From Gemmatimonadota bacterium (GTDB taxonomy: Bacteria; Gemmatimonadota; Gemmatimonadetes; Palauibacterales; Palauibacteraceae), in the NCBI GenBank assembly GCA_029262175.1, contig JAJCZV010000099.1:1-35560 (forward strand): a stretch of 35,560 nt of DNA, read 5' to 3'. Position numbers and translations under genes: made by a program. The notes beneath the pieces are model-generated. The model had not been told where the DNA came from. It worked only from the letters and a program-made list of their open reading frames with translations, and did no database searches. Positions within the stretch are counted from its first letter, which is position 1. Each line of letters opens with the position of its first letter. Positions 26,463 through 34,093 of the stretch are shown here, piece after piece.

Positions 26463-27722
26463 ATGTCTGAAGTGACTCGACGGATCGGCCTGTCGTTGGG
26501 GGCCGACCTGTGCTGGCCGATCGCGTATCGGGAAATCCTCCAGCGGCTGAACCTTTGCATCCCGTGGGACGGCGATCACGTCCGATTCGAGGTGGAAGAC
26601 CTCACCATCGAACCGTTCGCGCTTGGACAACCCAACCGCTTCGATCTGGTCGTCGATCGCCTGACCCACTGGTATCACCCGACGCGAGAGTGGATCAAGC
26701 AGGCTGTGATCATGGATGGTCTCTACGTGTTCAATAACCCGTGGAGCGTCCAGTCAATGGAGAAACAAACCACCTATTGCGCCATGATGCGACTGGGACT
26801 GCCGATCCCTCCGACCTGGCTCGTCCCGCCCAAAGCCTATGAACCGAGCGACGATCTGGCGGTCACGCTCGAACGCTACGCGCGTTTGTTCGACATTGGC
26901 GCGGTAGGCGAGCAAGTGGGCTTTCCGCTTTATATGAAGCCCTATGACGGGGGCGGCTGGCGGGGCGTATCTCGCGCAGAGAACGCCGAGGCGCTTCGTG
27001 CGGCGTACGAGGAGAGCGGCAAGTTCGTGATGCACCTTCAAAAAAGCGTCGAGGGGCACGATCGTTTCGTGCGTTGCGTGGGCCTGGGGCCGCAGACCAG
27101 GGCCGTCTTGTATGATCCGGGTGCGCCGCTCCACGATCGCTATACGATGGATCGCGATTTCGTGAGCCCGGCCGAAGCACAGACGCTGCGCGACATGACG
27201 CTGACCATCAATGCGTTCTTTGGGTGGGACTTCAACTCCTGCGAAGCTCTCCGAAGTGAAGGTCGTTGGGTGCCGATCGACTTCGCCAATCCCTGCCCGG
27301 ACTCTCAGGTCACTTCGCTCCACTATCACTTCCCGTGGCTGATCAAGGCGAACATTCGCTGGTCCATCTTCTGCGCTACGACGAAGAGAGCCATGCGAGT
27401 GAACCTCGACTGGCAGCCGTTTTTTGATGCGTGCCAGCCAGGGATGACGGTGGAAGAGCGTATCCGGGCGTGCGGCGCCATCGCCAAGGAACGGTTGGAA
27501 GCGGAACGATTCAACGAGTTTTGTCACACGCATCTCGAGCATCTCGATGATGTCGCTCACGAATTCTTCGGCGGTGTGTCAGCGCGAGAGGCGGTGCGAA
27601 AAAAGGTCGCGTCCCTGTATCCGGAGCACGAAATCGAGGAGTTCACGAACCTGTTCGTCGAACGAATCGAGCGTGTCCGGGCGGAGGAGCCTCCGCATTC
27701 GGTATCGATTCTTGCATCGTAG
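26463..27722 (+). CDS. divergent ATP-grasp domain protein (D)
   Basis: 419 residues, starting 9 bp after the esterase with AGGA just upstream of the ATG. It is a fourth ATP-grasp-like protein but of another branch. The preATP region ends in NNPWSVQSMEKQTTYCAMMRLGLP, VGFPLYMKPYDGGGWRGVS is the Lys-containing strand with a glycine-rich loop, and LRSEGRWVPIDFANPCPDS replaces the usual E-x-N metal site with Asp and Asn. The C-terminal 120 residues are helical and acidic, ending RVRAEEPPHSVSIL. Co-transcription with the hydrolases argues for a ligase acting on the same compound. The exact reaction is not known. Confidence 0.78.
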   Translation: MSEVTRRIGLSLGADLCWPIAYREILQRLNLCIPWDGDHVRFEVEDLTIEPFALGQPNRFDLVVDRLTHWYHPTREWIKQAVIMDGLYVFNNPWSVQSMEKQTTYCAMMRLGLPIPPTWLVPPKAYEPSDDLAVTLERYARLFDIGAVGEQVGFPLYMKPYDGGGWRGVSRAENAEALRAAYEESGKFVMHLQKSVEGHDRFVRCVGLGPQTRAVLYDPGAPLHDRYTMDRDFVSPAEAQTLRDMTLTINAFFGWDFNSCEALRSEGRWVPIDFANPCPDSQVTSLHYHFPWLIKANIRWSIFCATTKRAMRVNLDWQPFFDACQPGMTVEERIRACGAIAKERLEAERFNEFCHTHLEHLDDVAHEFFGGVSAREAVRKKVASLYPEHEIEEFTNLFVERIERVRAEEPPHSVSILAS

Positions 27723-27780
27723 GCGGTCCTATGCGTCGTAATCGATTCCTTTCCGAAGAGTTCGATGTGAGGCTTTCAAC

Positions 27781-28521
27781 ATGAAAATGTCGACGAGCTG
27801 GCATTCGCCGCGGCTGGATCAGGTCGTGAACATCACGCGGTGGGGAGAGGTCGGGACACCGTTCTTGATGTTTCCCACCGCCGGTGGAGACGCGGAAGAA
27901 ATCGAACGGTTCCTCGTCGTTGAAACGTTGTCGGATTTTCTTGCCGATGGACGCATCAAGCTCTATTCGTGCGACAGCGTTGCGGGTCGCGCGATGCTGG
28001 GGCAGGAAGGATCGCCCGAGCATCGGATGCGAGTCATGGAGCGTTTTCAGAGTTTTATCTATCACGAGTTGGTGCCGGCAATCCGAGACGACTGCAACGA
28101 CGATTCGATCGAGGTCATGGTCGGGGGGTCGTCGATCGGAGCGTTCAATGCTCTCGCTGCGTTATGTAGGTTCCCGGATGTGTTTAGCCATGCGCTGTGC
28201 ATGAGCGGAACCTACGATCTCCAACGCTTCTTGAAGGCGGGGGTGACGGAGGACTTCTACTACTCTTCTCCCATTCATTTTCTCCCGGGCCTAAATGGAG
28301 ATGCGCTACAGGCGCTCAAGGCCCGGTTCGTCCTGCTGGCCTCGGGTCGAGGTCGAGCTGAGGACATCGAGGAGTCCTATCGAGTGTCGGCGCTCCTCGG
28401 CCACAAAGGAATCCCCTGTCGGCTGGATGATTGGGGAGAGGAGTGGCACCACGATTGGCCCACCTGGCGCAACATGCTCGTCCAATACATTGACGAGCTC
28501 GTACCTGCGACCGCGCCCTAA
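27781..28521 (+). CDS. esterase D-type alpha/beta hydrolase
   Basis: 246 residues, last gene of the plus-strand series, 58 bp after the previous stop with GAGG 8 bases before the ATG. The core reads TPFLMFPTAGGDAEE, VMVGGSSIGAFNAL (nucleophile Ser118 in G-x-S-x-G) and a C-terminal WHHDWPTWRNML with His224 as catalytic base. The ending matches the HNWENW block of the larger esterase upstream, so both belong to the PF00756-like group. It lacks the N-terminal E-set domain and a signal peptide. Two related hydrolases in one operon with ATP-grasp proteins suggests hydrolysis of ester-linked intermediates. The substrate is unknown. Confidence 0.82.
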   Translation: MKMSTSWHSPRLDQVVNITRWGEVGTPFLMFPTAGGDAEEIERFLVVETLSDFLADGRIKLYSCDSVAGRAMLGQEGSPEHRMRVMERFQSFIYHELVPAIRDDCNDDSIEVMVGGSSIGAFNALAALCRFPDVFSHALCMSGTYDLQRFLKAGVTEDFYYSSPIHFLPGLNGDALQALKARFVLLASGRGRAEDIEESYRVSALLGHKGIPCRLDDWGEEWHHDWPTWRNMLVQYIDELVPATAP

Positions 28522-28525
28522 CGGT

Positions 28526-28558
28526 CTAGGGGACGCACCGGGTGCGCTCGCACCCTAG
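28526..28558. terminator. nested inverted repeat at convergent gene ends
   Basis: CTAGGG (28526-28531) pairs with CCCTAG (28553-28558), enclosing CGCAC-CGG-GTGCG (28534-28546). It sits directly after the esterase stop and faces the glgP stop, a good position for a bidirectional terminator, although no T-run follows. Confidence 0.45.
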
Positions 28559-28615
28559 CGCACCGGTACTCGCAGCCCAGCGGACCGGGCCCGGATCGCA
28601 CCCTAGCGGACCGGT
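28548..28615. repeat. three imperfect 20-bp direct repeats overlapping the glgP stop
   Basis: Copies at 28548-28567, 28570-28589 and 28596-28615 share TCGCA-CC-AGCG-ACCGG. Copies 1 and 3 differ at one base. The third contains the TAG stop of glgP on the minus strand. Confidence 0.8.
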
Positions 28616-30924
28616 GGATCATCTCCTTCCGTGTCGGAACGGAGAGCGGGAACGTAGTAGTCCCGCACGTAGTCCTGGACCTGGCGTCGAGCGGTAAATC
28701 GCCTACCCGCGACCTCGATCGAGCGCTTCATGTGTTCGACCCAGCCCGGAGGTGCCCCCTGCCACGAGCCCCTTCGCGGACGATCGTAAAAAACCGGGAC
28801 GATCTCCTCCTCCAAGAGTCGAAACACGTGTTCCATGTCGTGCTGGTCCGCCTCGGCCTCCGAGGCGTTCGTCGGCGCCGTGGGGATGATCCATCCGTTG
28901 TCGCCCGCGAACCCCTCTTCCCACCAACCGTCGGTCGTCGCGAGTTGGGGGACGCCGTTGAGCGCGGCCTTCATCCCGCTCGTCCCGCTGGCCTCCAGGG
29001 GGACGCGAGGCAGGTTGAGCCAGAGATCCACGCCCGCCACTAGGCCGTGCGCCATGTGCAATCCGTAGTCCTCGAGGAATGCGATCCGACCCTCGAATCT
29101 CGGGTCGCGTGTGTGCTCATACACCCGCTGCAGCACCCGCTTTCCCTCTTCGTCGCGGGGGTGCGCCTTCCCCGCAAAGATGAGCTGAACGGGCCGCCGC
29201 TCGTCGGCGAGGAGCGTCAACAGGCGATCCGTGTCGCGGAACAGCAGGTCGGCACGCTTGTACGTGGCGAAACGACGGGCGAATCCGATGGTCAAAGGGA
29301 ACGGACTCATCAGGGTTCCGGCACCGACCAGATGTGACGCCTCTGTCCAATGATCGCGCCAGCGACGACGGGCTTCCTCGCGCATGAAATCGATCAGGTC
29401 GAGCTTCAGGCGCTGATGGATGCCCCATAGCGCCTCGGACGGCACGTTGCGCATTCCCGCCCACATCTCAGGGTCGTCGACTCGATAACCCCAATCAGGG
29501 GCGAGGTGTTCGTCCAGTAGACCCATGACATCGTTGTTCATCCAGGTGGAGAGGTGTACGCCGTTGGTCACGTGCCCGATCGGGACCTCGGCCGGCGCCT
29601 CCTTATCCCAGAGTCCCTTCCAGATTTCGCGGCTCACGTGGCCGTGGCGCTCAGAAACACCGTTTACACGAGAAGATAAACGGATCGCGGCGGCAGTCAT
29701 GTGAAACTGCGTTTCTTCCTTGTCGTCCGGATGAAGCCCGAGTCCGAGTAGACGGTCTCGCTCTTCCAGTTTCTCCCAAAACTCCTCACCCGTCCAATCT
29801 CGCATTTGTTCGTGCGAGAAGACGTCGTGACCAGCGGAAACGGGCGTATGGGTGGTGAAAACGCTGTTTGTCCGCACCTGAGAAACAGCTTCGTCGAAGG
29901 GGACGCCGGCCTTGGTGAGCCTTCGTACGCGCTCGACCAGCATGAACGTCGCGTGACCTTCATTGGCGTGCCAAGCGCGCGGTTCGATTCCGAGCGCGTC
30001 CAGAACTCTCACCCCGCCGATGCCGAGTAGGCCCTCCTGCCGGAGTCGATGATCAACGCCGCCGGCATAAAGATTGTGTGAAAGCTCACGGTCCTGCGGG
30101 TCGTTCTCCTCGATGTCGGTATCAAGCAGATAGAGCGTCACGCGACCGACGCGGACGCGCCAAACCCCGATATAGACGCGTCGCCCCGAGCTGTAGATCC
30201 ACGTCAGCCAGCGGTGACCCTTTGCGCCACGGAGCCGCTGAAGCGGCGTCGTCGTCGGGTCAAGCGGCTGGTCGCCGTCCTCCTGCCAGCCGTCGAGTCG
30301 GAGCGTTTGATCGAAATAGCCCCGGCCATACATCAGTCCAACGGCGACGAGTGGGACGCCGAGATCAGAGGCAGCTTTGAGATGGTCGCCCGCCAAAACT
30401 CCGAGGCCGCCGGAGTAGATAGGGATGGACTCATGGAGGGCGAACTCCGCGCAGAAATAGGCGACTGGATCTTCAGAGAGATCCGGATAGTGAGTTACAA
30501 ACCAAGTCGAATCGTTGGAGCCCTCTCGATCGGCCGTTCGACACAGAGCGTCGTATCGCTCGAGAAACTCCCCATCGTCCACGAGCGCGCCCAAGCGCTC
30601 GTCCCGGATTTGCTGGAGCAGCTTGACCGGGTTGTGCCGACTGCTCCGCCAGAGCGTGATGTCCATCGCCCGAAACACCGCGCGAGCATCTCGATCCCAC
30701 GTCCACGACACGTTCGTGGCGAACTCCCAAAGCCGACCGATCCGAGCGGGAAGCTCCGGCAGATGCCGAGGATCGGCCGTCACGCCGCCTTCGCCGATCG
30801 GCTGCGCTTGGTCGGTCGACTGCGCTTGGTCGGTCGACTGCTCCGCCGGCAGCGACTGGCCACTCGGTTGCTCGGGTTTTCGGCTCTTGGATTTTCCGGT
30901 CGTACTCGTCTTCTTGATCTTCAC
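28603..30924 (-). CDS. glgP: alpha-glucan phosphorylase (GT35, DUF3417-type)
   Basis: 773 residues from a GTG preceded by GAGGGG. After a 50-residue Lys/Gln/Ser-rich leader with a duplicated STDQAQ, the sequence PARIGRLWEFATNVSWTW starts the DUF3417 N-terminal domain typical of short bacterial alpha-glucan phosphorylases. PIYSGGLGVLAGDHLKAASD follows, and the PLP site EASGTSGMKAALNG contains Lys652. It releases glucose-1-phosphate from the ends of alpha-1,4-glucan using phosphate. It is convergent with the esterase operon, and its upstream neighbour on the same strand is the MarR-like gene, 257 bp away. Together with glgA, glgB and GH57 it completes a store-and-mobilise set. Confidence 0.94.
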   Translation of the reverse strand: MKIKKTSTTGKSKSRKPEQPSGQSLPAEQSTDQAQSTDQAQPIGEGGVTADPRHLPELPARIGRLWEFATNVSWTWDRDARAVFRAMDITLWRSSRHNPVKLLQQIRDERLGALVDDGEFLERYDALCRTADREGSNDSTWFVTHYPDLSEDPVAYFCAEFALHESIPIYSGGLGVLAGDHLKAASDLGVPLVAVGLMYGRGYFDQTLRLDGWQEDGDQPLDPTTTPLQRLRGAKGHRWLTWIYSSGRRVYIGVWRVRVGRVTLYLLDTDIEENDPQDRELSHNLYAGGVDHRLRQEGLLGIGGVRVLDALGIEPRAWHANEGHATFMLVERVRRLTKAGVPFDEAVSQVRTNSVFTTHTPVSAGHDVFSHEQMRDWTGEEFWEKLEERDRLLGLGLHPDDKEETQFHMTAAAIRLSSRVNGVSERHGHVSREIWKGLWDKEAPAEVPIGHVTNGVHLSTWMNNDVMGLLDEHLAPDWGYRVDDPEMWAGMRNVPSEALWGIHQRLKLDLIDFMREEARRRWRDHWTEASHLVGAGTLMSPFPLTIGFARRFATYKRADLLFRDTDRLLTLLADERRPVQLIFAGKAHPRDEEGKRVLQRVYEHTRDPRFEGRIAFLEDYGLHMAHGLVAGVDLWLNLPRVPLEASGTSGMKAALNGVPQLATTDGWWEEGFAGDNGWIIPTAPTNASEAEADQHDMEHVFRLLEEEIVPVFYDRPRRGSWQGAPPGWVEHMKRSIEVAGRRFTARRQVQDYVRDYYVPALRSDTEGDDPPVR
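30803..30838. repeat. perfect 18-bp tandem duplication in glgP leader
   Basis: Two identical copies of TGCGCTTGGTCGGTCGAC stand side by side in the 5' part of glgP. On the coding strand they give the repeated STDQAQ hexapeptide of the low-complexity N-terminus. Confidence 0.9.
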
Positions 30925-31181
30925 AACCCCTCACGTCCGCAGGCATCCGAAATCGGCAGGCCCGCCCAGGTTTGGCGGGCACCGCCTGGTCGACGAACCT
31001 GTCTCGAATCGTCGAGTGTATCCGCGATTCATGGGTGCGCCCCGGGGCGCACCGGGAGGCCAGTCGACCGAGTGTCGACGGAACCTACAGGGAGAGGCCG
31101 CGTCGTACACGGCGGGACGCAAACGTCTCGATCTGATCCGCGCCGATGCCGAGCGGGACGGTCCGGTTCGTCGCTTTGTGG
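30925..31181. promoter_or_regulatory. glgP upstream region with two strong dyads
   Basis: 257 bp without a credible gene between the MarR-type stop and the glgP start. It holds a 7-bp stem GCCCGCC/GGCGGGC (30960-30980, 7-base loop) and the 20-bp perfect palindrome at 31034-31053. One may terminate the regulator message and the other may control glgP. Confidence 0.5.
31034..31053. promoter_or_regulatory. 20-bp perfect palindrome upstream of glgP
   Basis: GGTGCGCCCCGGGGCGCACC is fully self-complementary with no spacer. It lies about 110 bp upstream of the glgP start. It could be an operator or, as RNA, the stem of a terminator with little loop. Confidence 0.45.
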
Positions 31182-31712
31182 TTAACCCCGCTGTCGACGC
31201 GGAGGCGCTCGACCGAATCGGCGTAGAGTGCGCTCGACTTCCTCTGAAAAGCGGGCGAGCACTTCCAGTTGTTTGGAGGGCACGATGGTCAGAGCGTCCG
31301 GCAACCTCTTGTCCCATCCCAGCACCCAACTGGCGACACGTCTCCCGGCTCGGTTGATGTGGACCAAAACTCGACGCCGGTCTCGTCGGTCGCGTCTTCG
31401 AACCACATAGGACTTTCGCTCGAGTGTCCTGACGGCGCGACTGACGTTTGGGCGGGAGCAATGAAGAAACCGCGCAATCTGCGATATACACAGTGGCACT
31501 CGAGCGGAGGCGGCAACGTAGAGGATGGCCCCCTGCGTGGGCGTCACCCAGCCGACGTCGGCTGCAAGCCAAGCCTCGTGCTTCTCGAGTAAGAACAGAC
31601 GATAGAGCGATTCCAAACAGGGAGTCTCCCGTTCGTTTTCGGGGTCGGCGAGCTCTCTCAGAGTCTGGAGTCGCGCGAGCTTCCATCGATGGGGCCGCGG
31701 TACGAGTGCCAT
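31182..31712 (-). CDS. MarR-like winged-helix transcriptional regulator
   Basis: 176 residues from the ATG at 31712, chosen because GGAGG stands 4 bases upstream; the frame opens at 31742. The winged-helix core is ISQIARFLHCSRPNVSRAVRTLERKSYVVRR followed by a basic wing (RRDRRDRRRVLVHI), preceded by VTPTQGAILYVAAS. This is the MarR layout. Its N-terminal 60 residues (PRPHRWKLARLQTLREL) and Arg-rich end differ from typical members. It is divergent from the sodium:alanine symporter-like gene, and a perfect palindrome overlies its own leader, so autoregulation plus control of the symporter is likely. The ligand is unknown. Confidence 0.8.
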   Translation of the reverse strand: MALVPRPHRWKLARLQTLRELADPENERETPCLESLYRLFLLEKHEAWLAADVGWVTPTQGAILYVAASARVPLCISQIARFLHCSRPNVSRAVRTLERKSYVVRRRDRRDRRRVLVHINRAGRRVASWVLGWDKRLPDALTIVPSKQLEVLARFSEEVERTLRRFGRAPPRRQRG

Positions 31713-31734
31713 CACCCCTCCAATCAAAAAAAAG

Positions 31735-31749
31735 CGTAACACTGTTACG
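31735..31749. promoter_or_regulatory. 15-bp perfect palindrome, probable MarR-like operator
   Basis: CGTAACACTGTTACG is a 7+1+7 perfect dyad located 22 bp upstream of the regulator ATG, close to where its promoter should be. Position and symmetry fit a self-repression site for the divergent pair. Confidence 0.6.
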
Positions 31750-31810
31750 GTTCATGTTCTGGATGGCGGTAGTGTGTCGTCCGGCGTGAATTCGCTATCA
31801 AGCGGTGAGC

Positions 31811-31967
31811 CTCGTGGCGCTTGAAGCGTCCACGGTCGTCGCGCTGGAACGTCATGGCCGTCACGCCAGAGCGTTATTGTCGTCACGCCAGAGCGTTGTG
31901 GTCGTCACGCTGGAGCGTCATGAGCGTTCACGCCGGAGCGTCACGGTCGCACGCTTGCAGCGTCATG
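31811..31967. repeat. seven tandem ~22-bp repeats, each with an ACGC-N4-GCGT dyad
   Basis: Copies begin near 31811, 31835, 31857, 31879, 31901, 31923 and 31946; lengths are 24, 22, 22, 22, 22, 23 and 22. The most regular core is GTCACGCCAGAGCGT, holding an inverted repeat ACGC/GCGT. The dyad is clean in copies 3, 4, 5 and 6 and degraded at the edges. Since 22 is not a multiple of three, it is not a protein repeat. Confidence 0.85.
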
Positions 31968-32011
31968 GTCGTGGGCCCAAACTCAGCGCAACCTACATCC
32001 AGGGGAAACGA

Positions 32012-33733
32012 ATGAATTTTGCAGACAGGTTCGCTGAAGTCGTCGCCTGGCTGACCGAATACACCGTCGAGTTCGGGATTCCGGTCGGGGACGAGAAGAT
32101 CACGCTCCAGGTCATTCTTCTCCTCGGGATCGGCGCGTTCCTCACGCTCAAGCTGGGCGTGATCCAGATCCGTCGCCTTGGCCACGGCGTCGCCGTTGCC
32201 ACGGGTCGGTATGACGATCCCAACGAGCCCGGCGACGTCACTCATTTCCAGGCGTTGACTACTGCACTCAGCGCGACCGTGGGAATCGGAAACATCGCGG
32301 GTGCGGCCATCGCGATCCATTGGGGCGGACCAGGGGCGCTGTTTTGGATGTGGGTTACCGCAGCGCTCGGCATGGCGACCAAGTTTGGCGAAGTCACGCT
32401 GGCGCAGAAGTATCGCGAAGTGGATGAAGGCGGCGCCAAGTGGAGCGGCACGGTAGCCGGCGGGCCGATGTACTACATCGAAAAGGGCCTGGGTCCCAAG
32501 TGGAAACCCATGGCCGCGTTCTTCGCGATCGCTCTGGGGATCACCGCGTTCATGACGGGCAACGCGATCCAAGCCAACACGGTCGCAGACTCCATGCAGA
32601 CCAACTTTGCGATCGCTCCGTGGATCACGGGATTGATTACCTCGGCAATCGTGGCGATGGTGATCCTGGGCGGCATCGGTCGCATCGGTCGAGTCACCAG
32701 CATCCTCGCACCACTCATGGCTGCGGTGTACGTCACGGCCGCGATGATCATCATCGTACTCAACATCGGTGAGGTGCCTGGCACCTTCGCACTCATCTTC
32801 AGAGAGGCCTTCAACCCGACAGCGGGCGTTGCCGGGACGGGTGCCGGCGCCTTTTTGGTCACGATGATGTGGGGGGTTCGCCGGGGTCTGTTCTCCAACG
32901 AAGCAGGGCAGGGCTCCGCCCCGATCGCTCATGCCGCGGCGAAGACGGATGAACCGGTTTCCGAGGGCGTCGTTGCACTTCTGGAGCCCTTCATCGACAC
33001 CATCATCATTGTCACCATGACGGCCCTCGTGGTGATCATGACCGGCGCGTGGAATGACCGGATGCCGACGGAGATCACCTTGGGCGGGGGGGACCTTTCC
33101 TTTGTCTCCCTCGATGCTGGCGGGGGCTCCGAGTCCGCGACGCCGGCCGGTTTGATTTCCTACGCTGCAGGACGTCCGGCGGATCCGAGTGCAGCGCACG
33201 TCGCGTGGCACGAAGTTGCGCTAGACGAGCTATTCATCGATGCGGCCCTCACGCAGCCCTTTACCGGGAGCATCGATCCGAGCGCAGGGGTCGCGCGCAC
33301 CGCCGACGGCACCGAGTTGCAGTCCCTACACGGCCTCGCAGTCGAGAGCGGCGCGCCGATGACGGCGGAAGGCTTCCGGCGCGGGTTGTCGCCACTCGGA
33401 GATTGGGGCCACTACGTCGTAATCATCTCGGTACTTCTGTTCGCGCTCTCAACGGCGATCTCTTGGAGCTACTACGGCGATCGGTGCGCGAACTATCTGT
33501 TCGGAGCCAAAGCCGTCATTCCGTACAAGCTGGTCTTCGTCGCCATGCACTTCATTGGTGCGGTGCTGCCGCTCGCGGTCGTGTGGTCGCTGGGCGACGT
33601 GTTCCTTGCGATCGTAATCGTCCCGAACTTGATCGCCTTGGCCCTGCTGTCGCCTCAGATCAAGGAGATGACGGATTCTTACTTCGAGCGCACTCCGTGG
33701 AAGAAGGCGGGCGACGCTCGACGTCAGGGATAA
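32012..33733 (+). CDS. sodium:alanine symporter family (AGCS) transporter
   Basis: 573 residues from the ATG at 32012, with AGGGGAAACGA in front. The frame opens at 31805, but that part is the tandem array. GIGNIAG at 91-97 and GGPGALFWMW at 105-114 are the AGCS family signature, and a further conserved block reads GVRRGLFSNEAGQGSAP (289-304). About ten transmembrane helices are visible. The protein imports alanine, glycine or a similar amino acid with sodium across the inner membrane. Residues about 351-455 are a soluble insertion between GAWNDR and the helix VVIISVLLFALSTAISWSYYGD; typical members that I recall lack it. Control by the divergent MarR-like protein is likely. Confidence 0.9.
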   Translation: MNFADRFAEVVAWLTEYTVEFGIPVGDEKITLQVILLLGIGAFLTLKLGVIQIRRLGHGVAVATGRYDDPNEPGDVTHFQALTTALSATVGIGNIAGAAIAIHWGGPGALFWMWVTAALGMATKFGEVTLAQKYREVDEGGAKWSGTVAGGPMYYIEKGLGPKWKPMAAFFAIALGITAFMTGNAIQANTVADSMQTNFAIAPWITGLITSAIVAMVILGGIGRIGRVTSILAPLMAAVYVTAAMIIIVLNIGEVPGTFALIFREAFNPTAGVAGTGAGAFLVTMMWGVRRGLFSNEAGQGSAPIAHAAAKTDEPVSEGVVALLEPFIDTIIIVTMTALVVIMTGAWNDRMPTEITLGGGDLSFVSLDAGGGSESATPAGLISYAAGRPADPSAAHVAWHEVALDELFIDAALTQPFTGSIDPSAGVARTADGTELQSLHGLAVESGAPMTAEGFRRGLSPLGDWGHYVVIISVLLFALSTAISWSYYGDRCANYLFGAKAVIPYKLVFVAMHFIGAVLPLAVVWSLGDVFLAIVIVPNLIALALLSPQIKEMTDSYFERTPWKKAGDARRQG

Positions 33734-34093
33734 CGGGAGCGATTTTCCGGCTTGCGGCCTGGGGCTCCTCTCGGAGTCCTAGGCGGCGGCCACCTCAGGG
33801 ATCACGGCGAGAGCGCTGCGCTGCAAGCGGCCGCAGCCATGCAACAGGGATCGGTCATTGCGCTCGATGCCGGTCGACTCTCCGTCGAGCACGGAGTGTC
33901 AGCTTCGGTCGGCGCCATCCTAGCAGCCGGGCGTCCGCACTCCTCCACGGTGTGGAGTTTGGACGAGCGCGTACGCCACGTGCGGTTTCGAGCTCGTAGC
34001 GGGGTCCGCGTCACCTAGGCCAGCGTTGGTCGCTGGATCTGCACGCCCTGACTTGAATCGCCGGACTTGAATCGCCGGACTTGAGTCGGGCGG
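33734..34093. other. gene-poor stretch after the symporter
   Basis: 360 bp. A plus-strand frame of 88 codons (33752-34018) exists, but its start is weak and its product resembles nothing I recognise; I treat it as unsupported. The right end carries the 14-bp triplet repeat. No hairpin with a T-run was seen. Confidence 0.5.
34050..34091. repeat. three tandem 14-bp repeats
   Basis: GACTTGAATCGCCG occurs twice perfectly (34050-34063, 34064-34077), and a third copy, GACTTGAGTCGGGC, follows. The array ends just before the stop of the small membrane protein gene. Confidence 0.85.

Larger units (their letters stand above)
31713..32011. promoter_or_regulatory. divergent control region between MarR-like and symporter genes
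   Basis: 299 bp holding the regulator palindrome at its left end, a 22-bp tandem array in the middle and the symporter ribosome site (AGGGG) at its right end. Long open frames through it arise from the repeats and are not credible genes. No clear sigma-70 promoter was recognised. Confidence 0.6.

Noticed and set aside
31811..31967. Possible CRISPR array
   Set aside because: Units are directly adjacent with no spacers, they are imperfect, and no cas genes are near.
31978..31983. Sigma-70 promoter for the symporter at the array end
   Set aside because: TTGCAG inside the last repeat could be a -35, but the bases 17 bp on (CAAACT) do not resemble a -10.
31805..32011. Upstream extension of the symporter frame
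   Set aside because: Those 69 codons come from the 22-bp tandem array, and the ATG at 32012 has a ribosome site and starts a normal family N-terminus.
31928..33211. 427-codon minus-strand frame opposite the symporter
   Set aside because: Antisense shadow of a strongly conserved transporter; the product has no family features.
33752..34018. 88-codon plus-strand frame after the symporter
   Set aside because: No ribosome site, no recognised motif, and an opposite-strand frame is open over most of the same span, as expected by chance in GC-rich DNA.
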